Shown here: positions 23,501 through 37,827 of the stretch, piece by piece
Layout of the letters: each line of letters begins with the position of its first letter
How positions within the stretch are numbered: the stretch's first letter is position 1
Source: Nemopilema nomurai
Taxonomy: Eukaryota > Cnidaria > Scyphozoa > Rhizostomeae > Rhizostomatidae
DNA length: 64,000 bases
Direction of reading: 5' to 3'
Assembly (NCBI GenBank): GCA_003864495.1
Contig: ML133498.1
Coordinates: 2,337,839-2,401,838 of the forward strand
Translations under genes and position numbers: made by a program
The notes under the pieces: model-generated
What the model was told of the DNA's origin: nothing
Databases searched by the model: none
Seen by the model: only the letters and a program-made list of their open reading frames with translations

Positions 23501-26379
23501 ATTCGCATGACAGAACTTTGAACCGAAAATGCAAGAGTTCGGCAGAATCATGGCGAGCCATTCTAAAAAGAGCCAGCATCATGTTATCATCGCCAAATAA
23601 TCATTGCACTTTAATTGTGAAATGGGAGAGGGAAAGGTTATTGTTCAATCAACCTTGAAAACTTGTTTGCTGCTGATAGCTCGCCATGCGTCTCATGGCT
23701 CTGCGCTGCTTTGTCGTGCTCTGGGGTTGGTCATCCACCGCAGGAGCAGCAGGTCTACGGATAGCGCAATGTATGAGGAATATGTGCAAACAAGTCCCAA
23801 ATGTTTAAGTGCACCCAGAATGTTCAAATATGTCCCAAATGTTTACATATGTTCCAAATGTTCAAAATGCATCTCAAATGTTAAAAAAATGTACCAATGT
23901 TTAATTCGTCAAACATATTGAAGTGTGTCCAAATGTTTACATGTGCCCCAAAAACACAGCAAGAAAGCTGAAATGCTACATCTGCAAAGATCCTGACTTT
24001 TGTATCTTTTTTAAAGCGCATTTAGTCAACTGCTAAATTATTGCAATCCAAGGGGTGTGCAGTTCACGAATATTGCAATGATACTTTGCAGTGCAACCCA
24101 ATGTTGTTCTGCAAAGCACTAGGGGAAAAGGCACGTAGTATAGACAAAAAAAACATTTGTTTTTAGCTTCAAATATATAAAGCATCTATATTAGTTCATT
24201 TACGTAATGATAGACGTGACCTAAAACACAATAATCCAGGTGTCTTCAACAAATTTACGCAAACGCAAACCTGATCTTCCTTTCATCATCATCAATGCTC
24301 TCCGAAGCAGTTTCAAGGTGATGTTGTATAAATCCAAACATCCTGAGCACCTGAATAGCAACGAAAGCCGCATCGTTGATTACTTTTAAAACATCACGAG
24401 TAGTTGGTGCGAGACAAAAACAAACAGGATTTGCGTTGAAAAAGGATTGAAAGTCAGCTACCGATACAAAATTAGGTGCGACTATTGTTTAAAAGCTAAG
24501 AACCATTCCGAGAAATCACTATTCCGAGTTTCATGCTTTATGCCGTCATCAGGCATAGGCCACGTGACATTCAATCATTATGGTGGTTGACAAACAGTGA
24601 CTACCTATACGTCAAGCATGCAAACACGTGACTGTTCCACACATATGCTGCATTAACGCCAGGGGGACCCGGATACGCTCAATTTCAATCAAAGTAACAG
24701 CAACATCAACAACAACAACAGAACCACCACCAACAACAACAGCAACATTAATAGGTGTAAACTTTCGACTGTCGAATGAAAGTCAGCCAAAGTTAAAAAA
24801 CTAAAAAAGATTTAACAATCACCTCTCGCAAGAGAAATCGTGTTGCAAACTTTTCTGTTTCTGAACTTGACGAATATTTCTAGAAAGGAAATTCAGAATT
24901 TAACAACAACTCCTCACACAGTGAAACCAATCATTTGATGATGGTCAGAAACATGGACATTGCTCAAAAAAGGAAAATAAATCCGCATGAGAGAAATGAC
25001 TAGTAACTGCTTGCAGGATATTCGTATTTTTTGAGAAAAACTTTCGCCTCGACAAATATGATATTTCAGTTCTACGTCTACAATCTTTCCCAAAATTCGT
25101 GGAACCGCTGTGAAATCCCTGTCGAACCTCAAACAATTCTGTGTAGCGGAAAAATGAATAATCCTACAAACAGAAGTGGTGAATTTTTATATACCTATGG
25201 CTTTCTTCTAAAGATAAAACATTGTTTGAGGGGGCAAGGGGGCTGCAACCATCAAGGATACACGAAAATAGAACAAGGTTCACAAAATTCTCACGGTGAT
25301 CCAACTACTTTTGGCAGGGATTGTACCTAGCTAGATAGATTCAATGTTTGTATCCTCAATCTTGCAACCCCTTCGTACACGCACCAATATGACATATACT
25401 GTTGGGACTAGCATTGAACGCGTGGCAGTTCAATACATAAGGCTGATGGTCTGCAAGTCAAATGAATGCAGAAAAAGAAAGCATGTCCATAAGCGCACGA
25501 TGGCGTTTGGGCTAAAAAACATTGTACTATGACAAATAAAAATGTGAATCGTGAAGAAATATGAATAACTTGCCTCATGGCAGCTCCTGAGTGTTCGCGT
25601 GACAGAGGTGCCAATAGTTTCTAGGTTATCAAAAATATCCGAGAAAGGCCCAAGGTGTTTAGTGAAAAATTCTGAAAGTGAATTACATTTTGATCAAAAT
25701 TTAGTGTACCTGTCTAAGAGGAAATGCTCTCCGAGCATGCATTACACCACAAATTGAAACGTATGCAAGGAAGGAAATCAATTATTTGAGAACTATCAAG
25801 AAGAGTTGTTTTGATAGAAAGGGCCGATGCAAAATGCAAAATAAAAAAACATTTTAACGGTAACTAGAGGCTGCAGGATACGAAGTTAGGTTAAAAATCA
25901 CCCTATTTCTACAGAAATTGTGGTTTGGAGATTGCCCAACTTTATACCAACTTTCGAGAGCCAATTGGCAATAGAAATATTTCGTAGGAATTGAAGCAAC
26001 CTTTATAAAATTTACCACAGACATACACTGAGTGCTTTGAGCTGTAAAAATCAGATACTAACCGCAAAGCTCCCCGACATCAAGGTTACTGAAAAAGTAA
26101 TAACAAGAAATAAGGCATGGAAGTATAATGACGTCATTAATGTCTACCAATAGCCCTAAATGCAACCGTTCTTAGAAAAATGGTGAAATGCAAATCGTGA
26201 AGACTGTTTTATGAAAATCGCGGAAGCAAAGTAACGAGGATAAAATAAGATGATGGGATATGCAACGAACTCTGTGTTGTGTGTATCGATCTCCATGAAG
26301 AGGCGCTTCAGATCTTCATCTGACGAAACCCCGTCGTTGAAAAACGATTTGAACTCTTCCCAAGACAACGCCCCGTCAT
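20541..26379 (-). CDS. NECAB-like N-terminal EF-hand calcium-binding protein, partial model
   Basis: NECAB proteins are cytoplasmic, mostly neuronal, with an N-terminal EF-hand and a C-terminal ABM domain. Exons supported in transcription order: 26271-26379 (second half of an EF-hand loop, DGALSWEEF, then IDTHNT), 26063-26088 (micro-exon, NLDVGELC), 25574-25671 (FFTKHLG), 24271-24350 (helical, HHLETASES), 23282-23370 (coiled coil, NEVNRLSELINKLE), 22902-22949 (VVEEEIAEKND), 22497-22592 (start of the ABM domain, LELVCHKFEVDG) and one starting at 20799 (SKTLQRSAID). Phases agree across the first three exons, and from 23370 through 22497. The last exon either ends at 20708 before a donor or runs open to a TGA at 20541-20543. 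Missing: the 5' exon(s) with the first half of the EF loop, a linker exon between 24271 and 23370, and an ABM exon between 22497 and 20799. The join after 25574 uses a GC donor (GCAAGT). Family assignment is firm; the full model is not. Confidence 0.75.
21301..21565. repeat. 19-bp minisatellite in a NECAB intron
   Basis: About 14 tandem units built on TCACACCTTATGATTGGAA. Three of them (third, ninth and eleventh) are an 18-bp variant beginning TGGCTCTTATG. The array lies between the NECAB exons at 20799 and 22497. Confidence 0.95.
23785..23950. repeat. Degenerate tandem repeat, about 18-20 bp
   Basis: Repeated diverged copies of a unit close to CCAAATGTTTACATRTG are seen, within a NECAB intron. 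The copies are too diverged to count exactly. Confidence 0.6.
24700..24748. repeat. (CAA)n microsatellite
   Basis: Imperfect CAA/CCA trinucleotide run in a NECAB intron. Confidence 0.8.
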
Positions 26380-27568
26380 CTACAATAACGAATACAAATA
26401 TTAGGGCAACTAAAGATGACTATTTTTCGAGAATTCAATCCTGCCAAAAATTATTCAAAACGCATTGCAAAATGAGAACGAAACAGAATTCAAATCTGAG
26501 TTTTGTTTTTTTGCTACAACTTCTATTTTTCAATCAAAACACACGTAAATTGGAAGAGGTTCTTAAAGGGCAGGAAGACTTTTGTTGAATACTAATTTAA
26601 AAATAAATTTATGCTGATGGTAAATGCCTTCGATTGCCCGAAGATGAGAAAAGTCAGATGACTTGATCAAGGTGAGGCATCGTATTATGCAATGTTACGA
26701 AAATGGTTGGAAATGGCATTTTCACGTCATGCTGAGAGATCATGACTAATGATTTAGTCATTTCCAGCGTCTGTTGGGAAACACAACAAGAAGATATTCT
26801 AGAACACCAAAGTAGATAATGGAAAACACTTGCTACAATTTTTAATGACATGCTCAAGGGCTCCGACGCAGGTGGGAAAGTGGAGGGGCCAAGGAAGATT
26901 TTAACAATCATAACGAAAAAATGTTTAGAAAAGCTCTATTGTTTTACAAAAAAGTGCGGGGGCCATGGCCCCCCCCCCCCCTTCGTCGGATTAATCTCTA
27001 TTCTGTGTAAGTACAGTGCCCTAACAAAGACAAAGCCAGCAACGAAAACCAAACTTTAACGGGGGTAAGAAACACGCGTGAGGATAAAACGTTGGCCTAA
27101 AATCGGTGATTTCGCAAGCAGCGGAATTAGAATAAAATTGTAAATCTGTGATCAGTTTTTCCTTTCGAAATAAAATTAAAGGTCAGCTTCTGAAAGAAAT
27201 ATGGACGCACTAAAGTCAATCTCCACCCCTCCACCCTGAACCCCCGCACCCCTGAAATGATACCACTCCACACTAATACCGAAAATATCACGAGCTACTA
27301 AACAAAATTGAAATTCCCTTCAAGAAGGCTTCTGTGTTCCTTCTGAAAAAGATTATTTTTATGCAGTCTTAAATCCTCTAAATGTTATCATTTTATTTTT
27401 TTATTTCCTTAGATGTGACGAGGAAGCAAAAAACGGAATTTGAAAAAGAAACCCGTGACCAGTGGACCTTGACCTCATAGAATATTCAAGGTGATAGACC
27501 GCTTTGTCATGATGAGCCAAAGTGGCAGATTTCATCATGTTCTGAAATTCATCAGCGAAAAGAGAAGC

Positions 27569-27641
27569 ATTACGTAATGCTACGTCATCATGACTACAAA
27601 AACCCAGCAAATTCGATGCCCAGATTAGTGTATTACGTAAT
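27569..27641. promoter_or_regulatory. Paired PAR-bZIP (D-box) palindromes between NECAB and SQSTM1
   Basis: The perfect 10-bp palindrome ATTACGTAAT occurs at 27569-27578 and again at 27632-27641, with a CRE-like TACGTCA at 27581-27587 just after the first. RTTAYGTAAY is the known site for PAR-bZIP and NFIL3/E4BP4-type factors. The pair lies 190-265 bases upstream of the SQSTM1 start codon. Function is inferred from consensus and position. Confidence 0.45.
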
Positions 27642-27832
27642 TCAACAAAAGTACGCATGCTCCGAAAAACAAAAACAAAGAGGAAAATACTAGGGGCCTA
27701 CAAGGTGCTGTGTCACGGTGAAAAGTAAAGTCTGAAATAAATAAATTCGAGAAATCTTAACAGCCACCACATTCACGCTCATTACAAACTGCAGAAGGCA
27801 CATCTAAGTCTACGCGAAGAAAAACATCGACT

Positions 27833-29841
27833 ATGGCTGTTTCAGTAAAGGCATATTTGAATTTTGAGCAACCGAGCCAAGAAATTCGAAGATTTTCGAT
27901 TTCTCAGGACGTCAGTAGCAGCTACGAATATTTGTCGGAGAAGATTCGTCATGTGTATCCCTCACTGCTGCGAAAGGATTTCACATTGTACTGGAGAGGT
28001 AAGAGAAACCAAATTTCCTACATAAAAGAGTTTAGTTAATTTGTCGATAGTGGCTTAAGATGCAAGTTAATTCTTCCAAAGTTGTCAACCACTTCTAACT
28101 TGAGGAAGTCTCACAAGTAACTAAACTTTCAACTTTTTCAGATGAAGACGAAGAGTTGGTTGCATTCTCCAGTGACGAAGAGCTAGTTATTGCTTTGGGA
28201 AGCTCTCGAGAAGATGGAAGCTTCAAGGTTTACATTGAAGGTTCGTTTCAAAGTATTTTTCATATGCCTGTACGAAACTATTACAACAAGAAAAAGATTT
28301 AAGAATCAGGAAAATGTAGAATCAACACTCTTAATAGTTTTAAGTCAGATTACAAAAATTGCTGGTTGTTAATAATATCTTACAAATCCATGATTTTAAA
28401 TGGTTTCCTCATTTCTAACTGCTTTTTTCCTTGATTTTAATGATGAGTTGAGCAACTTAAAGACAGACATTTTCATTGTGTTTTAGAGAAAGGGAGGGGA
28501 AGAGAGGGGAACACTACTGATGGACTTGCTGGAGATGCACAAGCAAAACATCCCGGTGTTGTTTGTGATGTCTGCGATAAGGAGATTGCTGGGACACGCT
28601 TCAAGTGCCTGTCATGCCCAGATTATGACCTCTGCAGTGGCTGTGAGGGTAAAGGATTTCACCCAGAGCATGAGATGCTACGTATCCGCACACCAAGCAG
28701 AAATCCCTGGCAAGGGTTTTGGCACATGTTTAACCCAAGAGGAGGTCACCAACACAGAGGCAGAGGTTGCCATGGTAGAATGAGGCCTGACCCTAGAATG
28801 CACCACCCTTTTGGCCCATGGGGCAGAGGGGGTTGCAGAAGAGGACCTCCTGTTCCCCCATTTTGTGCAACCTCTGGATGCCCTAAAAAACCTGATGGGG
28901 AAAAGAAGACTGATGAGAAAATGCAGCAAGAGTCAGCAGAGGACAGCGGAAACCAAGGATACCCCACTTTTCAGCAAGTGTTTGACGAAGTGTCACAGGT
29001 TATGAGACAATTCATGGATCCAGGTACGTAAATGTTTTGCCGTTGCAAAAGTAGTACAGCTGGTTTAATGCTTCAACATATGATTTCTAGCTTTGTAAAG
29101 AATGAGAGCACCTAGTGTCAAAGTCTTTATCTGTCATTTGGTGATTTTTAGGGTTGATACTGACAAGGGTTAATTTGAAATTCTTAAACTATGTTCATTT
29201 CATGGCAACAAATGCAGTTGTACAGGTTCAGCCTGCACTTTTTCAATCCATACTTAAACAACTAAGAGAGATAGGCTTTGTATCATTTTGTTGATACACA
29301 TAGGACAAGGATTTATGTGTCAGCATAGTGTTACCAGTGGAACGACTTCTTTCTTACAGAAAGCAATGCATCATGGGGTTGTGAGGAATCTTCATGTGGT
29401 TCTGAGAAACCTGCTGAGAAGCCGACAGAGGCAGAGAAGGCATCAGCTCCTGTTCTGAGCAAAGATGCAAATGACACCCCAATGGTATATTGATTTCACC
29501 TTTTCACTTTTAACAAACCTCTCTTGAAGTACCTTATTTTAAATGATTTTTAAATTAATGTTGATAGACACTTTCACCCAATTAAATCTTTCTTAATTTC
29601 ATTTCAGCAGGGTGAATCATTTGTTGTTTTGAGCAAAGAAACTGATGCAGAAAAACCAAAAAGCGAAGACAGTGTGCCAGAGAGACGAGCTGAAGTTGAA
29701 GAGTTTGAAAGAAAATTGGCTGATGCTATTGCTCAGATGGAAGCAATGGGCTTCAACAATGACAGTGGCTGGATTGGGCAGTTGCTCATTGCAAAAGATT
29801 TTGACATCAGCAGAGTGATTGATACATTGCAGTCAAAATAG
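27833..29841 (+). CDS. SQSTM1: Sequestosome-1 (p62), selective autophagy receptor
   Basis: p62 polymerises through PB1, binds ubiquitinated cargo through UBA and tethers it to Atg8 proteins on the phagophore. Five exons join in frame: 27833-27998, 28142-28240, 28487-29023, 29360-29484, 29608-29841, giving 386 residues. PB1 spans about 4-88, with the basic KAYL..EIRRF face and the acidic DEDEELVAFSSDEEL (OPCA) face needed for head-to-tail polymerisation. A ZZ zinc finger spans 110-155 (first cysteines C115 and C118; PDYDLCSGCEGKGFHPEH). An Arg/Gly/Pro-rich linker follows. A candidate LIR, SFVVL, has F314 and L317 as core residues. The UBA domain fills about 335-386 (MGFNNDSGW). No KEAP1-binding motif was obvious. 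Shorter than the human protein, mainly in the linker. The ATG begins the PB1 domain directly. A candidate polyA signal lies at 30448-30453. Confidence 0.95.
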
Positions 29842-32800
29842 AGCAATTGGGATTTGGACCTATCAATATTATAAAGACAACATTATTGTACCAGCCACAT
29901 TATATTCTATTAGTACTAAAAACTAAAAAAATTCTGTTGAGTATTTAGAGTAGTAGTTATGCTAAACCTGTTATGCTAAAGCTTTAATATATGAAAAGCA
30001 CAGCACAATCCTTGAAAGATATCCTTTTTTCAAATTGTTCTCTTTTCTCCTTAAAATGCTTTTCTCTGCTAAGATATCTTTATGGCACAAAGTCTTGAAT
30101 TTTGAGAGAATATACGAAAGTAGCTGTTTGCCAATAAGATTGTTTTGAGCATTCTAAAGTATAATGATTTTTTGATATGTCAAAAGCAGAAAATTGTTGA
30201 ATGCTTCACTCATGAAAAGAAACTTTGGGTGTGATTGAAAGTCTAACATACATAACTGTTAAAAGAGGAAGTTTAAAAAAGTGCAGAAATCAGGTCAACT
30301 ATAGTAGCACAACTATGATATATCCCTAAGTTTTGCAAGAAATTATTCTTGATAGTACCTTACATCTCCTAGCCATTCATGAACTTTTTTCTAATTAGCA
30401 AAGTAGGGCAAAAATGGGTTTCATTACCAAAGCTGAATAGAACTACTAATAAACCTGATTTGCAAATTGAAATTTTATTGCTAGATAATTGCATGTTATG
30501 ACTGGCATTCCAATAATGGTCACCCTCTGGAGAGAACCCTCTAGCATAGCAAAATGGTCACCTGTCCAAAGGTCTGGTGAGGGTGCATTGATAACATTTC
30601 TCAAAGATCAATTGATTAGAGGAATTGATTCTAGATGGATGGAACTGAGGTATTTAATAACAAGTTGTTTTTCAAATAGTTGTTAAGGTGCAGTCAGGTA
30701 ATGCTTAAAAATATGTGGTGTGACATCAACATTTGTGGTATCATCACAGAAAATTTTGCTTAATGTATGTAAATAAATAAGGTGCATAAACTCTGAAGAC
30801 AGGTCAATGAATCTCAGTATTAGTGCAATTCAAAAACAGAAATGCCATAAAAACATCTTAAAACCTTGTTTTGCAGAAAAATCAGTAGAAATAGAGCATG
30901 TCAACAACCCAAGGTAATATGAGAAAACTTTGCCTTAAACTTTCAATAAGATAGTATACATATAAAAAGGGGGAAACGTGAACTGCATTATAAGAATATG
31001 GAGAAAAATTTGAGAAAACAATAATTGATCTGATAACAAAACAAACATTAGAAATAGCTCACCATTTTTGTCTGCTCTCCTAAAAACCTAGAATCAAATA
31101 AAGCAGAAATCAAAGCAAGACTGACACGTAAAAGCACTATTCTATTCATAAAGTAATCACAGAAAACAATTGACTGGCTACATCACTACTAGCACTATGG
31201 TTAAGCAAAAGTCTGCACCAAAATAATTCTTTAAATAACGTCTTTCCTCGAAAAAGCACCCAAAAAATCTTTCTAAAGAGGCACTCTAGGAGGGGGGCAC
31301 TTTCAAGGGAGGCACTCATTTACAAATCTGCTTTTTAATGGGGGAGAGGGGGGTGTAGGTTGCTCATTTCATTTCTTAATCATGCAGACCGAATCTTTCA
31401 CTGTAGTTGTGAGTAAAAACAAACACAACATAAAGAAATAGGAAACACAAGGAGCAGACAACTTTCTCATTGCAAAGTGACTGGTAAGTGAAAGCGTGAA
31501 GTCGGGTTGGTTATTCTCACTCAATGTATGGCACAAGCAAAGGAAAAATTGCTATTATATAACAAGCAGAATTGAAGAGATGGAAAGAATTCTCTAGCTA
31601 TTAAGATTTGTTTGTAGAAGACATGCCTATAGGCGGATTCTAAACACATCAATGGTTTAACTGACAGAACATGTTTTATTTGAGTGGTTTGTTTGTACTG
31701 TTTTTCATTCTCTTTTTTATCATTGGTGAATTATTATTACAGGGGGGGGGCAATAGTTTGAAGGGCTCATTTAAAAATACTTCCTTTAGAAGAGGTGCTG
31801 TTTTGAGAAAATACGATACATCTATGAGCATACCAATTTGAGGTTCAGATCCTTAGGGCTGAGGCTGAGTTGCAATATTCATAACAAAACTTAAAAGGAA
31901 ATCTATCCAAGAAAACAGAATACCAATACACACACAACAAACTTACATATTGAATATTTATACATTTGGTACAAGGGCCTGTCTATTTTAAAATGGCTCG
32001 ATATGAAGAAGATAACTATTGAATATCTTGGTTTGTATATATGTACATTAGGAACATGTTTGCGGTTTAAGCTGTATAAAGGAACATGGTAGACTAGTGC
32101 TAGAGATGTGACAGACTGTAAGGAAGCTGGAAATTATTAGCATGCACACATCTCTTACATCTCTGCGCTTCATCAGATTCCTTAATTCCTTTTCTAGCCT
32201 TGCTTTTTCTCTCTTCATTAGCCTAGTCCTTTTGCTTTAATGTTAACATCCAAATCAACTTAGGTATTGTTACACTGACAAAAATTATCTAGCTCTTTTT
32301 ACGTTCAGCAAAATACATTCGAAGATTGATCCTAAGACCTTAACTGTTGATTGATCCTGAGACCTTAAATGACTAGACTGGATTTAAATAAACCGTTCCC
32401 ATTTCTTCAAATCTGCTGTAAAAGCCTGCTTCTGAGCTCGATAACACAACAAAAACAAGCCTTCGCTTACAAGAGCATCGCATAGTTATGCCAAGTTGGC
32501 TTCTCCAACACGAATCTTGGAAAAAAACTAAACATATAATTTTGTGATAAATATGAACTGAAAGCAACTTTGATGGCTTGATTTATATGAGCAAATAACA
32601 AAGATGATAGCACTTTGAGGTATAATTGGCTTAAAAATGTTGATAATAATTCACTAGAGCAACATACATCTTGGAAAATGCTTCTCTTGTCCATGGCTCC
32701 TTGTTTATTCTCTGCCATCATTCGACGAGTACCGCAGCCCCCGACAACAACAGCAACGATTGTCAATTTTTGCGCAAGATACAGACAACCACGCCCAGCC

Positions 32801-34595
32801 AGTCACGCCATGGAACTATGGCACAGTTTGGGTGGTGCTTTGTATTGGTGGGGGACAATTTATTGCCTACGCAAGACTCCAGTCCAGTTAGAGTCCAGAT
32901 AACCACAGCACATCTTAATTTGGTAAAATTACAATCGAGTTGTATTTTACGATATTTAACATTTCTAAATATTTATAAGCAATGTTCTTGAAATTGGTGC
33001 CTTTGAAAAGAAAACAGGTGCTGGAACTCTTACTTCAATAAGAATCTGTTCCTAGAGGGAACCAAGCCGACAGAATTGGAGGGACGGGACCCACGAAAGG
33101 GTTTTTAAATGCATTGATTAGAAGGGCATGGGCTATGACTTTGTTAATGCAACATTTGGAATATATGACGGAGGGCCCCCTGTAAATCAGCTCTTACTGA
33201 AGGGCCACTCTCCTTAAAAATTTCAAATGAAAGTGAAATGAAACTTGAAATCAATAGAACAAGAATTGCGGTTGAGGTGTAAACTCCACATGAACATTTA
33301 GGTATGAAATCCGTTGTAGTTTGTTTTAAGTGATTTTGCTAAAAAACAGCAAGTTTTACATAATTGTTCAATGTTCATTCCGTGGATGTAGATCTATTGA
33401 TGCCCCCTTATTCACATTTTACTGCCAATTTCAATCCTGGTTACTTCTTTCTTACACATTTTTTGAAATTTTATTTTTCGTTCAGCTATTTATTTTGTCA
33501 AAATTAAACTTAAATTTTGATGCATATGTGTAGAGCAAATTTCATTCCGACTGATGCAGTCAAAGTTGCCCGGGGTAACTGCAAATCGGCAAATCAACAA
33601 CAACTTCGTTAGGGACTGCTTACTTTGACCATGTCACTTACATAACACCCATAAGTGACAAGATCGCCACACCGAGCCAATGAAAACAAATTACTAATTG
33701 TTGCCTCTGCAATAGTCATTGGTCAAGTCAGCATGTTAACGGCCATTTTACTTGACTCCATGGCATGAATGATATGCGAGTCATCCTTATGCCAAAGACA
33801 GGAAGGCTGATACGCTGCAGAATTAAAAACAGACACCTCAGATCACCGAGATGTATAAATACAAATATGGAGTCCGTTATGAGGTTTTTCCGTCATGGAG
33901 TGCTCGATTCGCTTGCACGGGAAACGATTATTAACTTGGATTGTAGGAGGAGAAGGGGCAGACTAGATTTCGTATCTCTACAATCCTGTTCCATGACAAT
34001 CGCTCATTAGGAGAGACTGAATCAAATGACAAATTTTCGTCACTTCCTGAAGGCTTCTTTGGCAAGCTTTACAGCAATTCTGCCTTTCAAGCACCACACC
34101 ATCGTAAAAATTGCTGGTCTAAGTTTAGAAAGAGAAAAAGAATGAATCTTCTTATGATAAATTAGTAGACTATAAAGTAGAAGAGACTATAAGGATGTTA
34201 GATGGCTCGAGATGGCTTTCAATTACCGCTCTTGCTATTACAATTATGGCGTTTAATAGTCATAGGCCATGAAATCTTTAACGTCATCAATTCTAAAAAT
34301 AGGATTCTTCAAATTTTTGCTCCCGTAGTGAAAAATTCATTAAAATGCTTATTCAGCAAGCATTATGCATAATGCAATGTATCTACGCTTTGTTTGCAGA
34401 AACACCTGGCTTCGTTAGAGGGCCTGGTGACTAATGAGGTCGCAAAGGTAGTTGGGAAGAAAACACTAATAATTTTTGCGTCATACACAACAACTTGAGT
34501 TGCGAAAGCAGAGAAGCCAGGTTGAAAGGAGTCTGCATCAAATAAAGGCATCAAAGGGACTATATCATCGATCTTGTTCACGACAAACTGCCACA
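29842..34595. other. Spacer between SQSTM1 and GABARAPL2
   Basis: No supported gene. It holds the SQSTM1 3' UTR with an AATAAA at 30448-30453, G-rich relics near 31280-31345 and 31741-31750, and a LINE-like 3' hairpin at 33170-33213. The GABARAPL2 promoter should lie just upstream of 34596; no TATA box was evident. Confidence 0.5.
33170..33213 (+). repeat. LINE-like 3' terminal hairpin fragment
   Basis: The block GGCCCCCTGTAAATCAG followed by CTGAAGGGCCACTCTCC can fold into a stem. It shares CTGTAAATCAG, the stem layout and the following AT-rich ATGAAA tail with the block at 39567-39615. Such hairpins end some animal non-LTR retrotransposons; the assignment is by resemblance only. Confidence 0.35.
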
Positions 34596-36518
<1,923 letters not shown>

Positions 36519-37827
36519 GATGCCATTGAGCATTTCAGGAACTTGAATTTCGTATATGAATGAGAATTGGCAAGTGCATGTTATTAAGTTTGTTACCAAG
36601 GGCAAGTGAATATAATGTTACATAGAGACTTTAATTTTAGACTTTCCACACACAACTTTGTCACCAAAAATATTGACACCATGTAACAATAGGGGTCTAA
36701 ATTCCAATAGAAGTATTCCATACAGTTTCATTAATTTTTTTGAAAATATAATCTGTTCATATCTTATAAAGTGTTATTAAATAAGAAGCTGTGAAACCAA
36801 ATACTTTGTAGTAATTTCAGATTTATTTGTAAGCATCTGTTTTTATTTGAAGCTAAAGCATATAGCTTTGTTGTAGCAAAAATCTCCTTTTGAAAGCTGC
36901 ATTGTGATTTGCTGTGTATGTATTAGGTAGCAATTGGAACTACATCAATAAGAGCAAATATTCAAATTTACATTGGTGTTATCATTTCTTTGAAACAATG
37001 AGCACAGACTCTCATTACAGTCACAGAGGAACAAGCCACTGAGCCTACGAATGTGACACTAACAAACCAAACTTCAAAATTATTGTGGTCTGGTAGTATG
37101 AAATTCGGTAGAATGATGGTCTGGCATGCTTTACAAAACAGAAAGAAAAATAATATTCTTAGACTTATAATCACTTGCTGCAAGTTAATATATAATATTG
37201 AAATTTTAAAAGTCAAACAATTTTGTATCCTTTATGTTTAGTGTTTTCATATTAAGTCAATAAATTATACAACTGTTAGTCATAGCTCTCTCTTCAATGG
37301 GTACTCCTCATAACCAAGGGCCAAACATGGCTAATCTGAATGTATAAAATATTTGCGCAAATTTATATTTCTGTTATCTCACTGTGGGTCAGCTGATAAA
37401 TGCAGAATTCAACAGCTTTCTACACAACTTTCTATCTTATCATGAAAAAAGCAGATATAATAAAGATATCTCCAGAAACATTGATAGCCACAAAAACATA
37501 AAAATGTTATGATTCATTTTTATTTTGCTTTTTAATATGTCTGCCCAATACTATATAGAAAAAAACAGAGCATAACTTTAATGATAGAAAGAAATGCTTT
37601 GTCTTCAGAGGGTGGTAATGCATTCCATAAATTAGTATCCAGAACAACCTAGAAGCAATCATTTCTGGGCAGTTGCTGATGTGTAAAAGCCTATGGTTAT
37701 ATAGAACTTGGAGGTGTTCAATGTAAGTGGTTAAAAAGCTGCAAAAAGTTTTGAAAGCAAATATGGTGATTTACCAAACATCTTTTGTTTTACTCTGATG
37801 GTTGTTGGAGCCTTGCCATTGCTTTGT
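36519..37827. other. Convergent 3' UTR region of GABARAPL2 and ADAT1
   Basis: GABARAPL2 (plus) and ADAT1 (minus) end towards each other here. AATAAA occurs at 37259-37264 on the plus strand and at 37523-37518 on the minus strand, so the two transcripts probably stop within a few hundred bases of each other. The open frame on the minus strand at 37731-37827 lies after the ADAT1 stop and is taken as UTR. Confidence 0.6.

Noticed and set aside
26955..26995. C tract followed by TTCGTCGGA as another hAT end
   Set aside because: It resembles the subterminal motif of the hAT element, but no terminal inverted repeat or target duplication is visible around it.
27401..27658. Minus-strand frame considered as the missing 5' exon of the NECAB-like gene
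   Set aside because: It contains LAHHDKA, slightly like an EF-loop start, but the only nearby donor leaves the wrong phase for the exon at 26379, and the rest does not resemble NECAB.
37731..37827. Minus-strand continuation after the ADAT1 stop (SPYLLSKLFAAF)
   Set aside because: It looked at first like the ADAT1 C-terminal helix, but the true homologous segment is in the exon at 38430-38510 and the frame here is different and downstream of the stop.
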